Source: Antiquaquibacter soli (GTDB lineage Bacteria; Actinomycetota; Actinomycetes; Actinomycetales; Microbacteriaceae). Taken from it: a stretch of 64,000 nucleotides of DNA. The position numbers were made by a program, and so were the translations under genes. The notes under the pieces are model-generated. The model was not told where the DNA came from and ran no database searches. It saw nothing but the letters and a program-made list of their open reading frames with translations. Below, in pieces: positions 50,018 to 59,250 of this stretch (positions within the stretch are counted from its first letter, which is position 1; every line of letters starts with the position of its first letter). The stretch covers positions 1,798,001 to 1,862,000 of the forward strand of contig NZ_JAUQUB010000001.1 in NCBI RefSeq assembly GCF_030580675.1, read 5' to 3'.

Positions 50018-50407
50018 CTACTTACCAGGGTGAGTGACGATTCTGGGAAGCTCATGAGAATGCATGGACTTCTGGCGAACCGTCAGGAGCACGACGCCGA
50101 GCAGGACACCGAATACGGCACCCGCGCTCGAGCACAGGATGTCCAGCGCCGACGCGTATCCGGGCGGCATCCAGATCGTCTGCGCCGCCTCCACCCACGC
50201 CGCTCCGAGCATCCCGAACCCGACGGCGACCCACCAGCGGCGGCGTCCCATCAGGAGGGTCAGCAGCAGGCCGACGGGGATGAAGAGGACGAGCGGGAGT
50301 GCCCAGGATTCGCGCGCCGCGGCGGAGCCAGGAGTGAAGGTCAAGGCGACGAGCATCCCGAAGTACAGGGCGGCCACAACGCTGAGGAAGTGTCGCCGCC
50401 GGAACAT
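50018..50407 (-). CDS. VanZ-like membrane protein
   Basis: A 129-residue membrane protein of the VanZ family with four helices (about 7-25, 38-53, 58-78, 85-110). The RRRWWVAVGFGMLGAAWVEAAQ and SALDILCSSAGAVFGVLLG stretches are typical (the latter contains the conserved D in a small-residue-rich helix). VanZ gives low teicoplanin resistance in enterococci; most homologues are uncharacterised. It lies about 100 bp upstream of the M23 gene on the same strand. Confidence 0.92.
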   Translation of the reverse strand: MFRRRHFLSVVAALYFGMLVALTFTPGSAAARESWALPLVLFIPVGLLLTLLMGRRRWWVAVGFGMLGAAWVEAAQTIWMPPGYASALDILCSSAGAVFGVLLGVVLLTVRQKSMHSHELPRIVTHPGK

Positions 50408-50502
50408 GGCTCCAGTGTGGCAATCCCTCCTTCGCGTTCGATGGGAGTGGCGTGGATGCTGCCTGACTGCGAGCCGAACGATCGCCCGGCCCGCCGCTCG
50501 AC

Positions 50503-52233
50503 CTAGTCGCGGTCGCCGAACAGTCCCTTGCCGTGCTTGACGAGCACGTCGTAGGCGTCACCGTAGGTCTCCGGCACGGGCAGGTCGGGCTCGTACTTCG
50601 CGAGCAGCAGTCCGAGCAGCCCCTTCGCCGGTGCGGAGAGGGGCCGGTGCTTGTGCTTTTCGTTCGGCTTCGGAACGTCCTCCGGGTTCTTCGGGGTGTA
50701 AGCGGGGTGCGTCACAGGCCACTCCCACGTCTGCCGCGGGGTCTGGAGGTTCACCGCGTTGAACACGTTGTTGGCGGTCGCGTCGCGCCTCGTGAGCGGG
50801 CTCAGGCCGTGCAGGCGGTTGAGCGTGGCGATGAGCGAGCCGTGGTGCATCTCGTCATGGATGATCGTGCCGGGAGCCGTGTACGCGCTGACGAGCAGCG
50901 CGGGCACGCGGCATCCCAGCCGGTCGAACGTGAAGCCCATCTCCCCCGCCGGGGCCTCTGGGGTGGGCGGGACGGCGGACGGCGGCGGGACGTGGTCGAA
51001 GGTGCCGCCGTGCTCGTCGAAGGTCACGAGGAACGCGGTGTTGATGGCGTTGGAGCCGGTCTCGGACTTCGCCGACCGCAGCGCCGAGTAGACGTCGTGC
51101 AGGAGCGTCTCACCGGCGCGCACGTCGGAGAGCGCGCTGTCGTAGAACTCCTGGCCCTCGTACTCGTTCTCCTTGAGCGTGCCGAACGGCGGGTGCATGT
51201 CGTTGTGGTTGAACACCATGCGGGGCTCGACGAACGAGTAGGCCGGCAGCGCGCCGTTCTTCACGTCCTCGTAGAACTGGTCCATGCTGCGGAAGTTCGT
51301 CTTCCAGTACGGCTCGAGCACCGCGGCATGCAGCATTCCGGTGAAGGACACCATCTGGCTGATGTCGTAGTAGACGCGCCAGGAGAGGCCGGCTTCCTCG
51401 AGTCGGTTGAAGATCGTGGGCGCGGGCGGGGCGTCGATCCACTTGGAGTAGCCGCCGCCGTCCTTGTTCGTCACGAAGCCGTGCGACGTCGAGGCGTGGA
51501 AGAAGGAGCGGTTGCAGAAGGTCTGCGACGGCACCCCGGCGTGCCACGCGTCATAGACCGCGAAGCCCTTCGCGATCGCGGAAAAGACGGGGAGCATGTC
51601 GGGCGAGAAGCTGCCCATGGCCACCCGGTATTCCTCCGCCGTCGGAGCGGTGCCCTTCTTGAGCTCCTTGTAGTTGATGACGTAGTCGGTGACGAAGCCG
51701 GACATCTCCGGCTTCGATGTCGACGACGGAGCGTTGAACGGCGACTGCAGCCCGTTGGCGTAGAGGTCGGCGTTGGTCGCGGGGTCGACGACGTTGAATA
51801 TCTGCGTGTTGACGTGCGGGTAGGTCTCGCCGGGGTCCGGCTGAGGGTGACGCATGACCTCGTCGGTGGAGCCCTCGTAGACGTGCGCCTCGATCGAGTC
51901 GCCCGCCGGGCCCGGGTTCGAGTAGCTGCCCTGGGCGAGTCCGTCGAAGGTCGCGCCCGAAGGCAGCTCGTCGTTCGAATAGAGCCAGCCGAGGATGTTG
52001 TCGAACGAGCGGTTCTCGAACATAAGGGTGACGACGTGGTCGAATCCCGGCTCGCTCCGCGGCGCAAGGGGGTCGAATCCCGGAATCGACTGCTGCGAGG
52101 CGATGACCGCCGCCGTGCCGCCCGCCACCGCTGCCCCCGCCGCGAATCCGCCCACGCCGACGGCGGCGGTTTTGAGGAACGCCCTCCGCGAGGCCTTCGT
52201 CGGGTCGGTCGTCGAGGGGTCGTTGTCAGTCAC
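50503..52233 (-). CDS. Tat-exported phosphoesterase (phospholipase C/acid phosphatase family)
   Basis: A 576-residue enzyme of the PF04185 phosphoesterase family. A twin-arginine signal (SRRAFLKTAAVGVGGFAAG) near residue 16 directs folded export. The catalytic nucleophile region is HVVTLMFENRSFDNILGW. Further metal or phosphate ligands occur around VFNHNDMHPPFG and VTFDEHGGTFDHVPPP. It may hydrolyse phospholipids or other phosphate esters outside the cell. The C-terminal part (about 500-576) lacks the extra domains of some phospholipases C. Confidence 0.94.
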   Translation of the reverse strand: MTDNDPSTTDPTKASRRAFLKTAAVGVGGFAAGAAVAGGTAAVIASQQSIPGFDPLAPRSEPGFDHVVTLMFENRSFDNILGWLYSNDELPSGATFDGLAQGSYSNPGPAGDSIEAHVYEGSTDEVMRHPQPDPGETYPHVNTQIFNVVDPATNADLYANGLQSPFNAPSSTSKPEMSGFVTDYVINYKELKKGTAPTAEEYRVAMGSFSPDMLPVFSAIAKGFAVYDAWHAGVPSQTFCNRSFFHASTSHGFVTNKDGGGYSKWIDAPPAPTIFNRLEEAGLSWRVYYDISQMVSFTGMLHAAVLEPYWKTNFRSMDQFYEDVKNGALPAYSFVEPRMVFNHNDMHPPFGTLKENEYEGQEFYDSALSDVRAGETLLHDVYSALRSAKSETGSNAINTAFLVTFDEHGGTFDHVPPPSAVPPTPEAPAGEMGFTFDRLGCRVPALLVSAYTAPGTIIHDEMHHGSLIATLNRLHGLSPLTRRDATANNVFNAVNLQTPRQTWEWPVTHPAYTPKNPEDVPKPNEKHKHRPLSAPAKGLLGLLLAKYEPDLPVPETYGDAYDVLVKHGKGLFGDRD

Positions 52234-52265
52234 GAGAGCACTCTAACCCGCACGGGTCGGGCTCA

Positions 52266-53681
52266 TTACGGGGTCGAGCGCTCGAGGAGCGTGTCGGCGT
52301 CCTCGAGCGACATGCCCTTTGTCTCCGGCACGACTCGAAGCACGAAGACGAACGACAGCGCGGCGAAGACGGCGTAGGCCGCGTAGGTGAGCGGCAGCGA
52401 CCAGGCGGAGAGCGAGGGGAAAGTCATGGTGATCGCGAAGTTCGCGAGCCATTGCGCCGCGGCCGCGACACCGAGCGCCTTCGCGCGAATCGAGTTCGGG
52501 AAGATCTCGCCCAGCAGCACCCACACGAGAGGGCCCCACGAGGCGCCGAAGAACACGACGAAGAGATTGGCTGCGACGAGCGCGACCGGGCCCCACGCCC
52601 CCGAGAGCTGGGGGCCGGATGCTCCCGCCGTCGCCTGGCTGAACGCGAGGGCCATCGTGCCGAGCGATGCGGCCATACCGATCGACCCGGTGAGAAGGAT
52701 GGGGCGGCGACCGATGCGGTCGACGAGAGCGATGGCGACCAGGGTCACGAGGATGTTCACGATTCCCGTGACGACGGAGATCGCGAGCGAGTCGTTCTCG
52801 GTGAAGCCCACGGCGTCCCAGAGCTCGGTCGAGTAGTAGAAGATCACGTTGATGCCGACGAACTGCTGGAACACCGAGAGGATGATACCGATCCAGACGA
52901 TCGGCTTGAGGCCGAAGCGGGACCCGCGGAGAGTGCCCGACCGGGCGGCGTCCGCGTCGGCGGTGATCGAGTCGCGGATCTCGGCGATCGCGGCATCCGC
53001 GTCCTCGCCCGGCCAGTACTTCTCGAAGACGGACCGGGCACGCGCCTCGTTGCCCGTGAGCACGAGATAGCGCGGCGACTCCGGCAGTCGGAGGGCGATG
53101 AAGCCGTAGACGAGGCCCGGCACGACCGCGACGAGAAACATCCAGCGCCAGGCGTGCAGTCCCCACCACAGCGGAGCGTCCGGGCCGCCGGCGGCGTCGG
53201 CGAGGACGGCACCGGAAAGGAGGGCGACGAAGATGCCGACGGTGATCGCGAGCTGCTGGAGGGAGCCGAGCCGGCCGCGCAGAGTCGCGGGAGAGACCTC
53301 CGCGATATAGGCGGGCGCGACGACCGACGCGATGCCGATGCCGAGTCCCCCGACGACGCGCCACGCCATGAGGTCGATCACTCCGACGGCGAGGCCCGCG
53401 CCGATCCCGCTCGCGACGAAGAGCACCGACCCGATGAGCATGACCGGGATTCGACCGAGCCGGTCGGCGAGTCGGCCGGCCAGGAACGCGCCGATCGCGC
53501 ACCCGAGGAGGGCGATCGCCACCGTGAAGCCGATCGCGGTCGTGTCGAGCGCGAAGTCCTTCTGGATGGCGTTCACCGCGGCATTGATGACGGACGAGTC
53601 GAAGCCGAACAGGAAGCCGCCGACGGCGCCGGCGACGGCGAGGCCCACGGCCTGAGAGCGGACGGCGGTCGGTGCGTTCAC
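52266..53681 (-). CDS. sugar porter (MFS) transporter
   Basis: A 12-helix sugar:H+ symporter of 471 residues. Sugar-porter signatures are GRLADRLGRIPVM, VVGGLGIGIASVVAPAYIAE (with PATLRGRLGSLQQLAITVGI), PESPRYLV, QQFVGINVIFYYS, and the C-terminal VPETKGMS. GTG 53681 is chosen because GAAGGAG lies 5 nt upstream; an upstream in-frame start would add 8 residues. The sugar cannot be named. The next plus-strand gene is separated by about 200 bp. Confidence 0.95.
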   Translation of the reverse strand: MNAPTAVRSQAVGLAVAGAVGGFLFGFDSSVINAAVNAIQKDFALDTTAIGFTVAIALLGCAIGAFLAGRLADRLGRIPVMLIGSVLFVASGIGAGLAVGVIDLMAWRVVGGLGIGIASVVAPAYIAEVSPATLRGRLGSLQQLAITVGIFVALLSGAVLADAAGGPDAPLWWGLHAWRWMFLVAVVPGLVYGFIALRLPESPRYLVLTGNEARARSVFEKYWPGEDADAAIAEIRDSITADADAARSGTLRGSRFGLKPIVWIGIILSVFQQFVGINVIFYYSTELWDAVGFTENDSLAISVVTGIVNILVTLVAIALVDRIGRRPILLTGSIGMAASLGTMALAFSQATAGASGPQLSGAWGPVALVAANLFVVFFGASWGPLVWVLLGEIFPNSIRAKALGVAAAAQWLANFAITMTFPSLSAWSLPLTYAAYAVFAALSFVFVLRVVPETKGMSLEDADTLLERSTP

Positions 53682-53727
53682 GGGTCTCCTTCGAGCGGGT
53701 GGCACCAGTGTGGCAGGGTGAACGCGC

Positions 53728-53841
53728 TAGCCTGGAACGACATGCTCCGCTTCTCAGCCTGATTTCCCTGACCCGATCGCGATGTGTCGCGCCCTCTCGG
53801 GCGGTGTCGGCCTGCGCCGGCGAAGGGACGCCCTGCGTCCC
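53728..53841 (+). promoter_or_regulatory. leader of the NmrA-like gene: -10 box, mini-ORF and hairpins
   Basis: TAGCCT (53728-53733) is followed after 8 nt by a six-codon ORF (53742-53762, MLRFSA). Two perfect hairpins come next: 5 bp at 53790-53803, and 7 bp at 53825-53841 with a 3-nt loop. The coding start at 53880 is then about 140 nt from the -10. The layout would suit attenuation, but no ligand is evident. Confidence 0.35.
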
Positions 53842-53879
53842 CGCCTCCGCACCCCCATCACCGAACCAGGAGAAAACTC

Positions 53880-54647
53880 ATGACCACCTACCTCATCACC
53901 GGATCCACTGGCCGCCTCGGGTCCGCAGCGCTCGGAGCTCTCGTCCAGCGCGTCGGTCGGGATGCCGTCACCGCGCTAGTGCGAGGCGCGGGGCATCCCG
54001 CGGCCGACGTCCGCCGCGTCACGGGCGACTACGACGACCCGCGCTCGCTCCGGCAGGCCCTCGACGGGATCGACCGCGTGCTGTTCGTCTCGAGCCCGCA
54101 GCTCGACCCGGCGATCCGGTCGCGACAGCACCTCGCGGTCGTGGGCGCGGCCCGGGATGCCGGCGTCGAGCACCTCGTCTACACGAGTGCTCGCGGCGCC
54201 CAGCACGATCCCGCGCACCGAGCGACCGAGTCCGCCCTCGACGGCATGAGCGCGACCGTGCTCCGCAACACCCTGTACACCGAGCCGTGGATCGAGGCGG
54301 CGCTCGACGCCGGCGTCGTGCGCTCGGCCGCCGCGGGCGCGCTGATCTCGACCGCGTCGATCGCCGACCTCGGCGAGGCGGCCGCCCGCGCACTCGTCGC
54401 CCCGCCGCAGGCTCGGGTGCTCGAACTCCGGGGACCGGCGTGGGGCTTCGCGCAGCTCGCCGCCGTGCTCGGCTCGCCGCTCGAGGAGGTCTCCGACGAG
54501 CAGACCGGGCCGTTCGCGGTGCTCTTCCCTCTCGTGCGAGCGGAAGTGCTGGCCGAGTCCGGCGCCGACCTCGCCGCGCTGCTCGACCGGCAACCCGAGG
54601 ACATCGCCGCCGTCGCGGCGCGGCTCACGGACGCACGAAGCCGGTGA
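53880..54647 (+). CDS. NmrA-like/QorB-type NAD(P)-binding reductase
   Basis: A 255-residue atypical SDR related to the protein at 13.0-13.9 kb. The nucleotide site TYLITGSTGRLGSAAL is followed by VLFVSSPQLDPA and HLVYTSARGAQ. The usual catalytic Tyr-Lys pair is not evident, as in NAD(P)H:quinone oxidoreductase QorB and NmrA-like proteins. An AGGAGA site precedes ATG 53880. Its end overlaps the convergent methyltransferase gene by 23 bp. Confidence 0.92.
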   Translation: MTTYLITGSTGRLGSAALGALVQRVGRDAVTALVRGAGHPAADVRRVTGDYDDPRSLRQALDGIDRVLFVSSPQLDPAIRSRQHLAVVGAARDAGVEHLVYTSARGAQHDPAHRATESALDGMSATVLRNTLYTEPWIEAALDAGVVRSAAAGALISTASIADLGEAAARALVAPPQARVLELRGPAWGFAQLAAVLGSPLEEVSDEQTGPFAVLFPLVRAEVLAESGADLAALLDRQPEDIAAVAARLTDARSR

Positions 54648-56100
54648 GAACGAGCTCCGCGAGCTCGGGCAGCACCTCGTCCCGGAGCGCGGAGCCGTCG
54701 ACGCCGAGCAGATCCGCCACAGCGAAGCAGATCGCCTCGACACTCAGGTCGCCGTCGCTGGCCCCCACCACGGCGGCGACCGCGGTGTCGACGGGGATGC
54801 TCCGGGCGAAACCCGAGCCCTGCCGAAGGATGAGCATGGTGGGGTCGTCGGCGCCCGGCCAGTAGTGCCGCTCCTCGGTCACGTCCGGGGCGACGGTGAG
54901 GCGGGCATCCCGCAGCGACGCGGATCGCAGCCAGTCGTGGGCAGCGAGCACGCTCTCGATGTGGCCGCCGAGGGAGCCGCCGAGCGGCGCCCCGTACTCC
55001 TCGAACCTCCGGAGCGTCGGGGGGCCGCTCAGCGGCCGGCGCAGGGTGAGATAGCCGAAGCCGACCTCGCGGACCCCGCGCTCCTCGAAGTCGTCGAGCC
55101 ACGCGGCGTACAGCCGGTCGAACTCCGCGCCCGAGCGCGTGCCGCCGTCGCGGATCCAGGTCTCGGCGTACTGCTCGACGCGCTGGCGCTCGCGCTCGAC
55201 GACCCACGCGTCGAGTCCCGTGGACTCCACCCAGGCGCGGACGCGGTCGAGCCCGGAGTCGCCGCGGTACTCCCAGTTGCCGAGGAGCTGTGCGACGCCG
55301 CCCGGTTCGAGGTGCTCCTCGAGGCCGGCGACGACCGTCGCGACGAGGGCGTCCCCGACCATGCCGCCATCGCGGTACTCGTACTCCGGCACCCCGGTCG
55401 CGCGCGGGGTGATCACGAACGGAGGATTGGAGACGATGTGGCCGAATCTCTCCCCCGCGACGGGCTCGAAGAGGCTGCCGAGCCGGAACTCGATGTTGTC
55501 GAATCCGTTGAGCGCCGCGTTGAGTGCGGCGAGCTCCAGGGCGCGCTCCGAGATGTCCGTCGCGACGACGCGCTTCGCGTGACGCGCGACGTGCATCGCC
55601 TGGATGCCGCAGCCGGTGCCGAGGTCGAGCGCCACGTCCACGTCCCGGTCGACGAGCAGCCCGCTGAGCGTCATGGATGCCCCGCCCACACCGAGCACGT
55701 GGTGCTCGGGGATCGCGTGCCCGAGTGCGAGCTCCCCCAGGTCCGACGCGATCCACCAGCTCACGACCCCGTGGGCGTCGACGACGCTGTACGGTCGCAG
55801 GTCGAGCAGCGGCGCACCGGCGGCGTCCACGAGGCCGAGCGATCGGGCGCCCGCGGCGGTGAGGGACGGGAGGGCCGAGTCAAGTGCGGCGGGGTCCACG
55901 GGCATCCCGAGCACGAAGGCGCGGGCGAGTACGGCCGCGGGCGCGCCACCGGACCGCTCGAGGGCGCGGAGGGCGGGAACCCGGTGGCCGCGGTGGAGGG
56001 CGGCGGAGGCATCCTCGCCCCACAGCTCGGTGAGACCGTCGACGGTGAACCCCGCCGCGTCGAGGTCGCGGGCGAGGGCGGCGATGAGGGCGAGGTCCAC
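54625..56100 (-). CDS. SAM-dependent methyltransferase (class I, NPPF motif)
   Basis: A 491-residue protein. Residues about 150-300 form a class I methyltransferase domain: DLGTGCGIQAMHVA binds SAM, and IVSNPPFVI is the catalytic NPPF motif of HemK/RsmC/TrmN6-type enzymes that methylate N atoms in rRNA, tRNA or protein glutamine. The first 140 residues form a separate N-terminal domain and the last 190 contain a C-terminal domain. This three-part layout is typical of an actinobacterial family whose target is unknown. GTG 56100 is the start. Confidence 0.92.
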   Translation of the reverse strand: MDLALIAALARDLDAAGFTVDGLTELWGEDASAALHRGHRVPALRALERSGGAPAAVLARAFVLGMPVDPAALDSALPSLTAAGARSLGLVDAAGAPLLDLRPYSVVDAHGVVSWWIASDLGELALGHAIPEHHVLGVGGASMTLSGLLVDRDVDVALDLGTGCGIQAMHVARHAKRVVATDISERALELAALNAALNGFDNIEFRLGSLFEPVAGERFGHIVSNPPFVITPRATGVPEYEYRDGGMVGDALVATVVAGLEEHLEPGGVAQLLGNWEYRGDSGLDRVRAWVESTGLDAWVVERERQRVEQYAETWIRDGGTRSGAEFDRLYAAWLDDFEERGVREVGFGYLTLRRPLSGPPTLRRFEEYGAPLGGSLGGHIESVLAAHDWLRSASLRDARLTVAPDVTEERHYWPGADDPTMLILRQGSGFARSIPVDTAVAAVVGASDGDLSVEAICFAVADLLGVDGSALRDEVLPELAELVLTGFVRP

Positions 56101-56112
56101 GCCCCTAGTGTC

Positions 56113-56499
56113 TCAGGAGCTGAGCACGCTCAGGATGTTGCCCGACGGGTCGGTGAACCACGCGATGTCGGGGCCCTGGCCGGCGGCTCGTCCGCGCGAG
56201 ATGCCCTTCTCGTCCTGATGCATCCCCTCGTAGCGCTCGAAGACGACACCGCGGGCCGAGAGCTCGTCGACGACGGCGTCGATGTCGTCGACGGGGAAGT
56301 TGAGGACGGTGAAGGTCGCCGGCTGGTGCGCCTCCCCCTTCGGATAGGCGATGACGTGTCCGCCGCCGGGGAACTCGAGCTCGAGCATCCCCATCGGGTT
56401 GTCGACGAGCGCGAGCCCGAGCACGTCGCGGTAGAACGCGCGCGCGGCGTCGAGATCGTTCACGGAGAAGCCGCTGAAGGCGGCGGAATCGGCGAGCAT
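56113..56499 (-). CDS. VOC (glyoxalase/bleomycin resistance) superfamily protein
   Basis: A 128-residue protein with two beta-alpha-beta-beta-beta repeats ([21 protein letters not shown] and the C-terminal [15 protein letters not shown]). It may be a small-molecule binding protein or enzyme; no substrate is suggested. A GAGGAGG site precedes ATG 56499. It is divergent from the TetR gene, which probably regulates it. Confidence 0.93.
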   Translation of the reverse strand: MLADSAAFSGFSVNDLDAARAFYRDVLGLALVDNPMGMLELEFPGGGHVIAYPKGEAHQPATFTVLNFPVDDIDAVVDELSARGVVFERYEGMHQDEKGISRGRAAGQGPDIAWFTDPSGNILSVLSS

Positions 56500-56522
56500 G
56501 GCAACCTCCTCATGTGTACGGT

Positions 56523-56557
56523 GTCCACACTGTCATAGGATGGGGTAACCGTCCACA
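56523..56557 (+). promoter_or_regulatory. TetR promoter with direct repeats (possible operator)
   Basis: GTCCACA occurs at 56523-56529 and 56551-56557, flanking the -10-like TAGGAT (56536-56541) ahead of the TetR start. The first copy is part of GTGTCCACAC, which has 4-bp inverted arms. Confidence 0.35.
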
Positions 56558-56567
56558 GGGGAGACGA

Positions 56568-57218
56568 ATGGCCACTCCACAAGCGCACCCGACCGCTCGA
56601 GCGAGCTACCACCACGGCGACCTGCGCCACGCGCTCCTCGCCGCGGGAGTCGGCCTCGCCCGCGACGGCGGTCCCGACGCGGTCGTGCTCCGCGAGGCGA
56701 CCCGGCGGGTGGGCGTCTCCCCGAACGCCGCATACCGCCACTTCGCCGACCGCGAAGCGCTGCTCGCCGCCGTGTGCGATGCGGCCCAAGCGCTCCTCGC
56801 CGAGGCCATCGACGCCCAGTTCGCGGCCGTCGTGACCGACGACCCCGGCGAGCGCGCCCGCGGCCACCTGCGGGCGGTCGGAACCGCCTACGTCGCGTTC
56901 GCCCTCGATGAGCCGGGGTTGTTCCGCACGGCGTTCTTCGTCCCGACCGACCTGGAGCTCGCGGCCGTCCCCACGAAGGCCGGTCCGAGCGGCAGGACGC
57001 CGTTCGAGCTCGTCGGCGACGCGATCGACGAGCTCGTCGCATCCGGGCTCATGCCGCACGAGCGACGACCGCAGGCCGAGTTCCTCGCGTGGTCCTCGGT
57101 GCACGGACTCGCGATGCTGCTCATCGACGGCCCGCTCCGGGGGCTGCCGAGAGCGCAGGCGGACGCCGTGACCCAGCGGGTCGTCGACATGGTGGAAGCC
57201 GGATTCACCGCGCCGTAG
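56568..57218 (+). CDS. TetR/AcrR-family transcriptional regulator
   Basis: A 216-residue repressor. The N-terminal helix-turn-helix (about 10-55) reads YHHGDLRHALLAAGVGLARD, then AVVLREATRRVGVSPNAAYRHFADREALL. The C-terminal ligand domain is of the TetR_C_33 or WHG kind (FLAWSSVHGLAMLLIDG). It is divergent from the VOC gene and likely represses it and itself. ATG 56568 has an AGGGGAG site. Confidence 0.94.
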   Translation: MATPQAHPTARASYHHGDLRHALLAAGVGLARDGGPDAVVLREATRRVGVSPNAAYRHFADREALLAAVCDAAQALLAEAIDAQFAAVVTDDPGERARGHLRAVGTAYVAFALDEPGLFRTAFFVPTDLELAAVPTKAGPSGRTPFELVGDAIDELVASGLMPHERRPQAEFLAWSSVHGLAMLLIDGPLRGLPRAQADAVTQRVVDMVEAGFTAP

Positions 57219-57219
57219 T

Positions 57220-57225
57220 TAGGCT
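57220..57225 (+). promoter_or_regulatory. -10 box (TAGGCT), leaderless FBP-domain gene start
   Basis: TAGGCT lies 6 nt before ATG 57232 and just after the TetR stop codon. Confidence 0.5.
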
Positions 57226-57231
57226 GGACGG

Positions 57232-57726
57232 ATGAAGCCGCTGTCGCCGACCGAAATCCGCGAGAGCTTCGTCAACGCCAGTCAGGGCGAGTCCGAGCGC
57301 ATCCCGCTGCCGGGCCTGCACGAAGTGCTCTGGGACGACCGCGAATACCTCGGCTGGCGCGATCCCCAGGCGCGGCAGCGCGGCTACCTCGTGTACTGGC
57401 GCGGTGACACGCCCGTCGGCATCGTGCTGAGAGCATCCGAGTCGGCGCTGCGGCCGGGCATCTCCGCGATGTGCTCGCTGTGCCGCATCACCCAGCCGTC
57501 GGACCAGGTGACGCTGTTCTCGGCCCCGCGGGCCGGTCAGGCGGGGCGCGACGGCAGTACGGTCGGCACCTACATCTGCGACGACCTGGCCTGCTCGCAC
57601 CTCATCCGGATCCTGCCGCCCGCGTCGGACATGCAGCCCTCGCCCGAGGAGATCCTGGCCGGCCGATCGGAGAGCCTCGTCGCGCGCGTCGAGGCGTTCA
57701 CGTCCGACGTCATGCGGACGGCGTAG
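57232..57726 (+). CDS. FBP-domain (EF-G-binding, FusB-like) zinc-finger protein
   Basis: A 164-residue protein of the FBP family related to FusB/FusC, which free EF-G from fusidic acid-stalled ribosomes in staphylococci. The C-terminal treble-clef zinc finger is visible as CSLC (about 82-85) and CDDLAC (about 114-119). The N-terminal part lacks most of the FusB helical domain, so whether it binds EF-G is unclear. Its end overlaps the convergent WYL regulator gene by 17 bp. Confidence 0.9.
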   Translation: MKPLSPTEIRESFVNASQGESERIPLPGLHEVLWDDREYLGWRDPQARQRGYLVYWRGDTPVGIVLRASESALRPGISAMCSLCRITQPSDQVTLFSAPRAGQAGRDGSTVGTYICDDLACSHLIRILPPASDMQPSPEEILAGRSESLVARVEAFTSDVMRTA

Positions 57727-58690
57727 CCCGCGTCGACACCGCCATCCGCTCCGCCGCCTCCGCGACGAAGGCCGCGAGGTCGTCGTTGCCGCGGATGCGG
57801 TAGCCGACTCCGGCGGGGATCCACACGAGCGCGGCGGCGAGCTCTTCCAGGCTCGCGCCGGAGATCGGCCAGCGGACCGTGCCGTCGTCGACCCGCTCGA
57901 CCCCCGCGGAGTACTGCCCGAACCGGGCCACCATCGCGTCGAGGGGCATGTCGATCTCGATCCACGCCGAGTGCGAAGCGGGAAGACCGCGCAGAGCAGA
58001 GCGGACGAACTCGGCTGCGTCGTCGGCGGGCAGATCGCGCGGCTCGGAGCGCAACCGGGTACCGAGGAAGGAGCTCACCCTGTCGATGCGGAAGGTGCGC
58101 CAGTCGTCCCGCTGCAGGTCCCACGCGACGAGGAACCAGTGCCTCCCGGCGGGCACGAGGGAGTGCGGCTCGACCGAGCGGCGGCTCTCCACTCCGGCGC
58201 CGTCGACATAGTGGAACCGAATGCGCTCGCGGTCACGGCACGCGAGAGCGAGCTGACCGAGGATCTCCGGGCTCACCACCGGCCGATCGAGGCGCGTGGT
58301 CGAGACGGCCGCCGAGAGCGCGTTCACCCGCTCGCGAAGCGCTGACGGAAGAACCTGTTCGAGCTTGGCGAGCGCGGTGAGCGTCGTGAGCTCCCCGTCG
58401 ACGAGTCCCTGGGTCGCGGCCACCCGGAGCCCGACCGCCATCGTGACCGCCTCGACGTCCGTCAGCAGCAGGGGCGGCATCGCGGCGCCCGCCTCCAGCC
58501 GGTAGCCGCCGCCGGCCCCGGGCACGGACTCGATGCGGTACCCCAGGTCGCGGAGGCGCTCGATGTCGCGCCGCAGCGTGCGGTCCGTCACCCCGAGTCG
58601 CTCGGCGAGCTCAGCGCCCGCCCAGTGGCGGTGGGTCTGGAGCAGGCTGAGCAGTGACAGGATGCGCGATGCCGTCGTGGTCTCGGACAT
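57710..58690 (-). CDS. WYL-domain transcriptional regulator
   Basis: A 326-residue regulator. An N-terminal winged helix-turn-helix (about 1-60) shows RILSLLSLLQTHRHWAGAEL and LGVTDRTLRRDIERLRDLGY. The WYL domain (about 140-205) includes RERIRFHYVDG and GRHWFLVAWDLQRDDWRTFRIDR. A C-terminal WCX extension completes the protein. Ligand and targets are not known; some family members respond to single-stranded DNA or nucleotides. No operator is obvious. Confidence 0.94.
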   Translation of the reverse strand: MSETTTASRILSLLSLLQTHRHWAGAELAERLGVTDRTLRRDIERLRDLGYRIESVPGAGGGYRLEAGAAMPPLLLTDVEAVTMAVGLRVAATQGLVDGELTTLTALAKLEQVLPSALRERVNALSAAVSTTRLDRPVVSPEILGQLALACRDRERIRFHYVDGAGVESRRSVEPHSLVPAGRHWFLVAWDLQRDDWRTFRIDRVSSFLGTRLRSEPRDLPADDAAEFVRSALRGLPASHSAWIEIDMPLDAMVARFGQYSAGVERVDDGTVRWPISGASLEELAAALVWIPAGVGYRIRGNDDLAAFVAEAAERMAVSTRATPSA

Positions 58691-58747
58691 GCATCCATTG
58701 TCCGGGCCGCGAGCAGATATCCCCCCAGCACAGCGGAATAGCCGACG

Positions 58748-59233
58748 CTACCGCCCGGCGTCGGCGGCGATGCGCGGCAGCACGCGCCGCATGTAGCGCG
58801 ACCACCACAACTGCACGATGACCGCGACGACGAGTCCCGCGCCCCGCCTCGGGTGGAACGCGTAAGCCCACCGGATGCGGGTGCCGTCGCCCTCGCGCTC
58901 GAGCCGCCACTCGGCTCTCGCGCCGGACACGAGGCGGCCGAACAACCGGCGGAAGTCGCTCAGGTCGTAGGCGAAGTAGGTGGGCGATGCGGCGTCGGTG
59001 ATCGTCTCGACCACGGATCCGCCGTCGCTGAGGTGGAGCATCCGGCTCTGGCCGACGACGGTCCATGGGCCGGTCTGGTCGCTCACCGCGGTGACGGCCG
59101 GAAGCGGGCCGAAGGCCGGGTAGTAGCGGGCCGGGTCGTGCCCCGTGATGAACGACCAGGTGGCGTCGGGCATGGCTGCCGCGAGGGCCGTCGCGGTGGC
59201 GCTGGTGCGGGTCATGACGGCTATTCGTAGCAT
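58748..59233 (-). CDS. SRPBCC-fold (START/Bet v1-like) protein
   Basis: A protein of 161 residues with the SRPBCC helix-grip fold. DATWSFITGHDPARYYPAFG is the first helix region, and RLEREGDGTRIRWAYAF the later strands. The C-terminus contains a hydrophobic helix (GLVVAVIVQLWWSRYMRRVL). Such proteins bind lipophilic ligands. The start is uncertain: ATG 59233 or ATG 59215 (6 residues fewer); neither has a good ribosome site. It is divergent from the ArsR cassette. Confidence 0.85.
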   Translation of the reverse strand: MLRIAVMTRTSATATALAAAMPDATWSFITGHDPARYYPAFGPLPAVTAVSDQTGPWTVVGQSRMLHLSDGGSVVETITDAASPTYFAYDLSDFRRLFGRLVSGARAEWRLEREGDGTRIRWAYAFHPRRGAGLVVAVIVQLWWSRYMRRVLPRIAADAGR

Positions 59234-59250
59234 CCCCTCGCATCGTTTGC

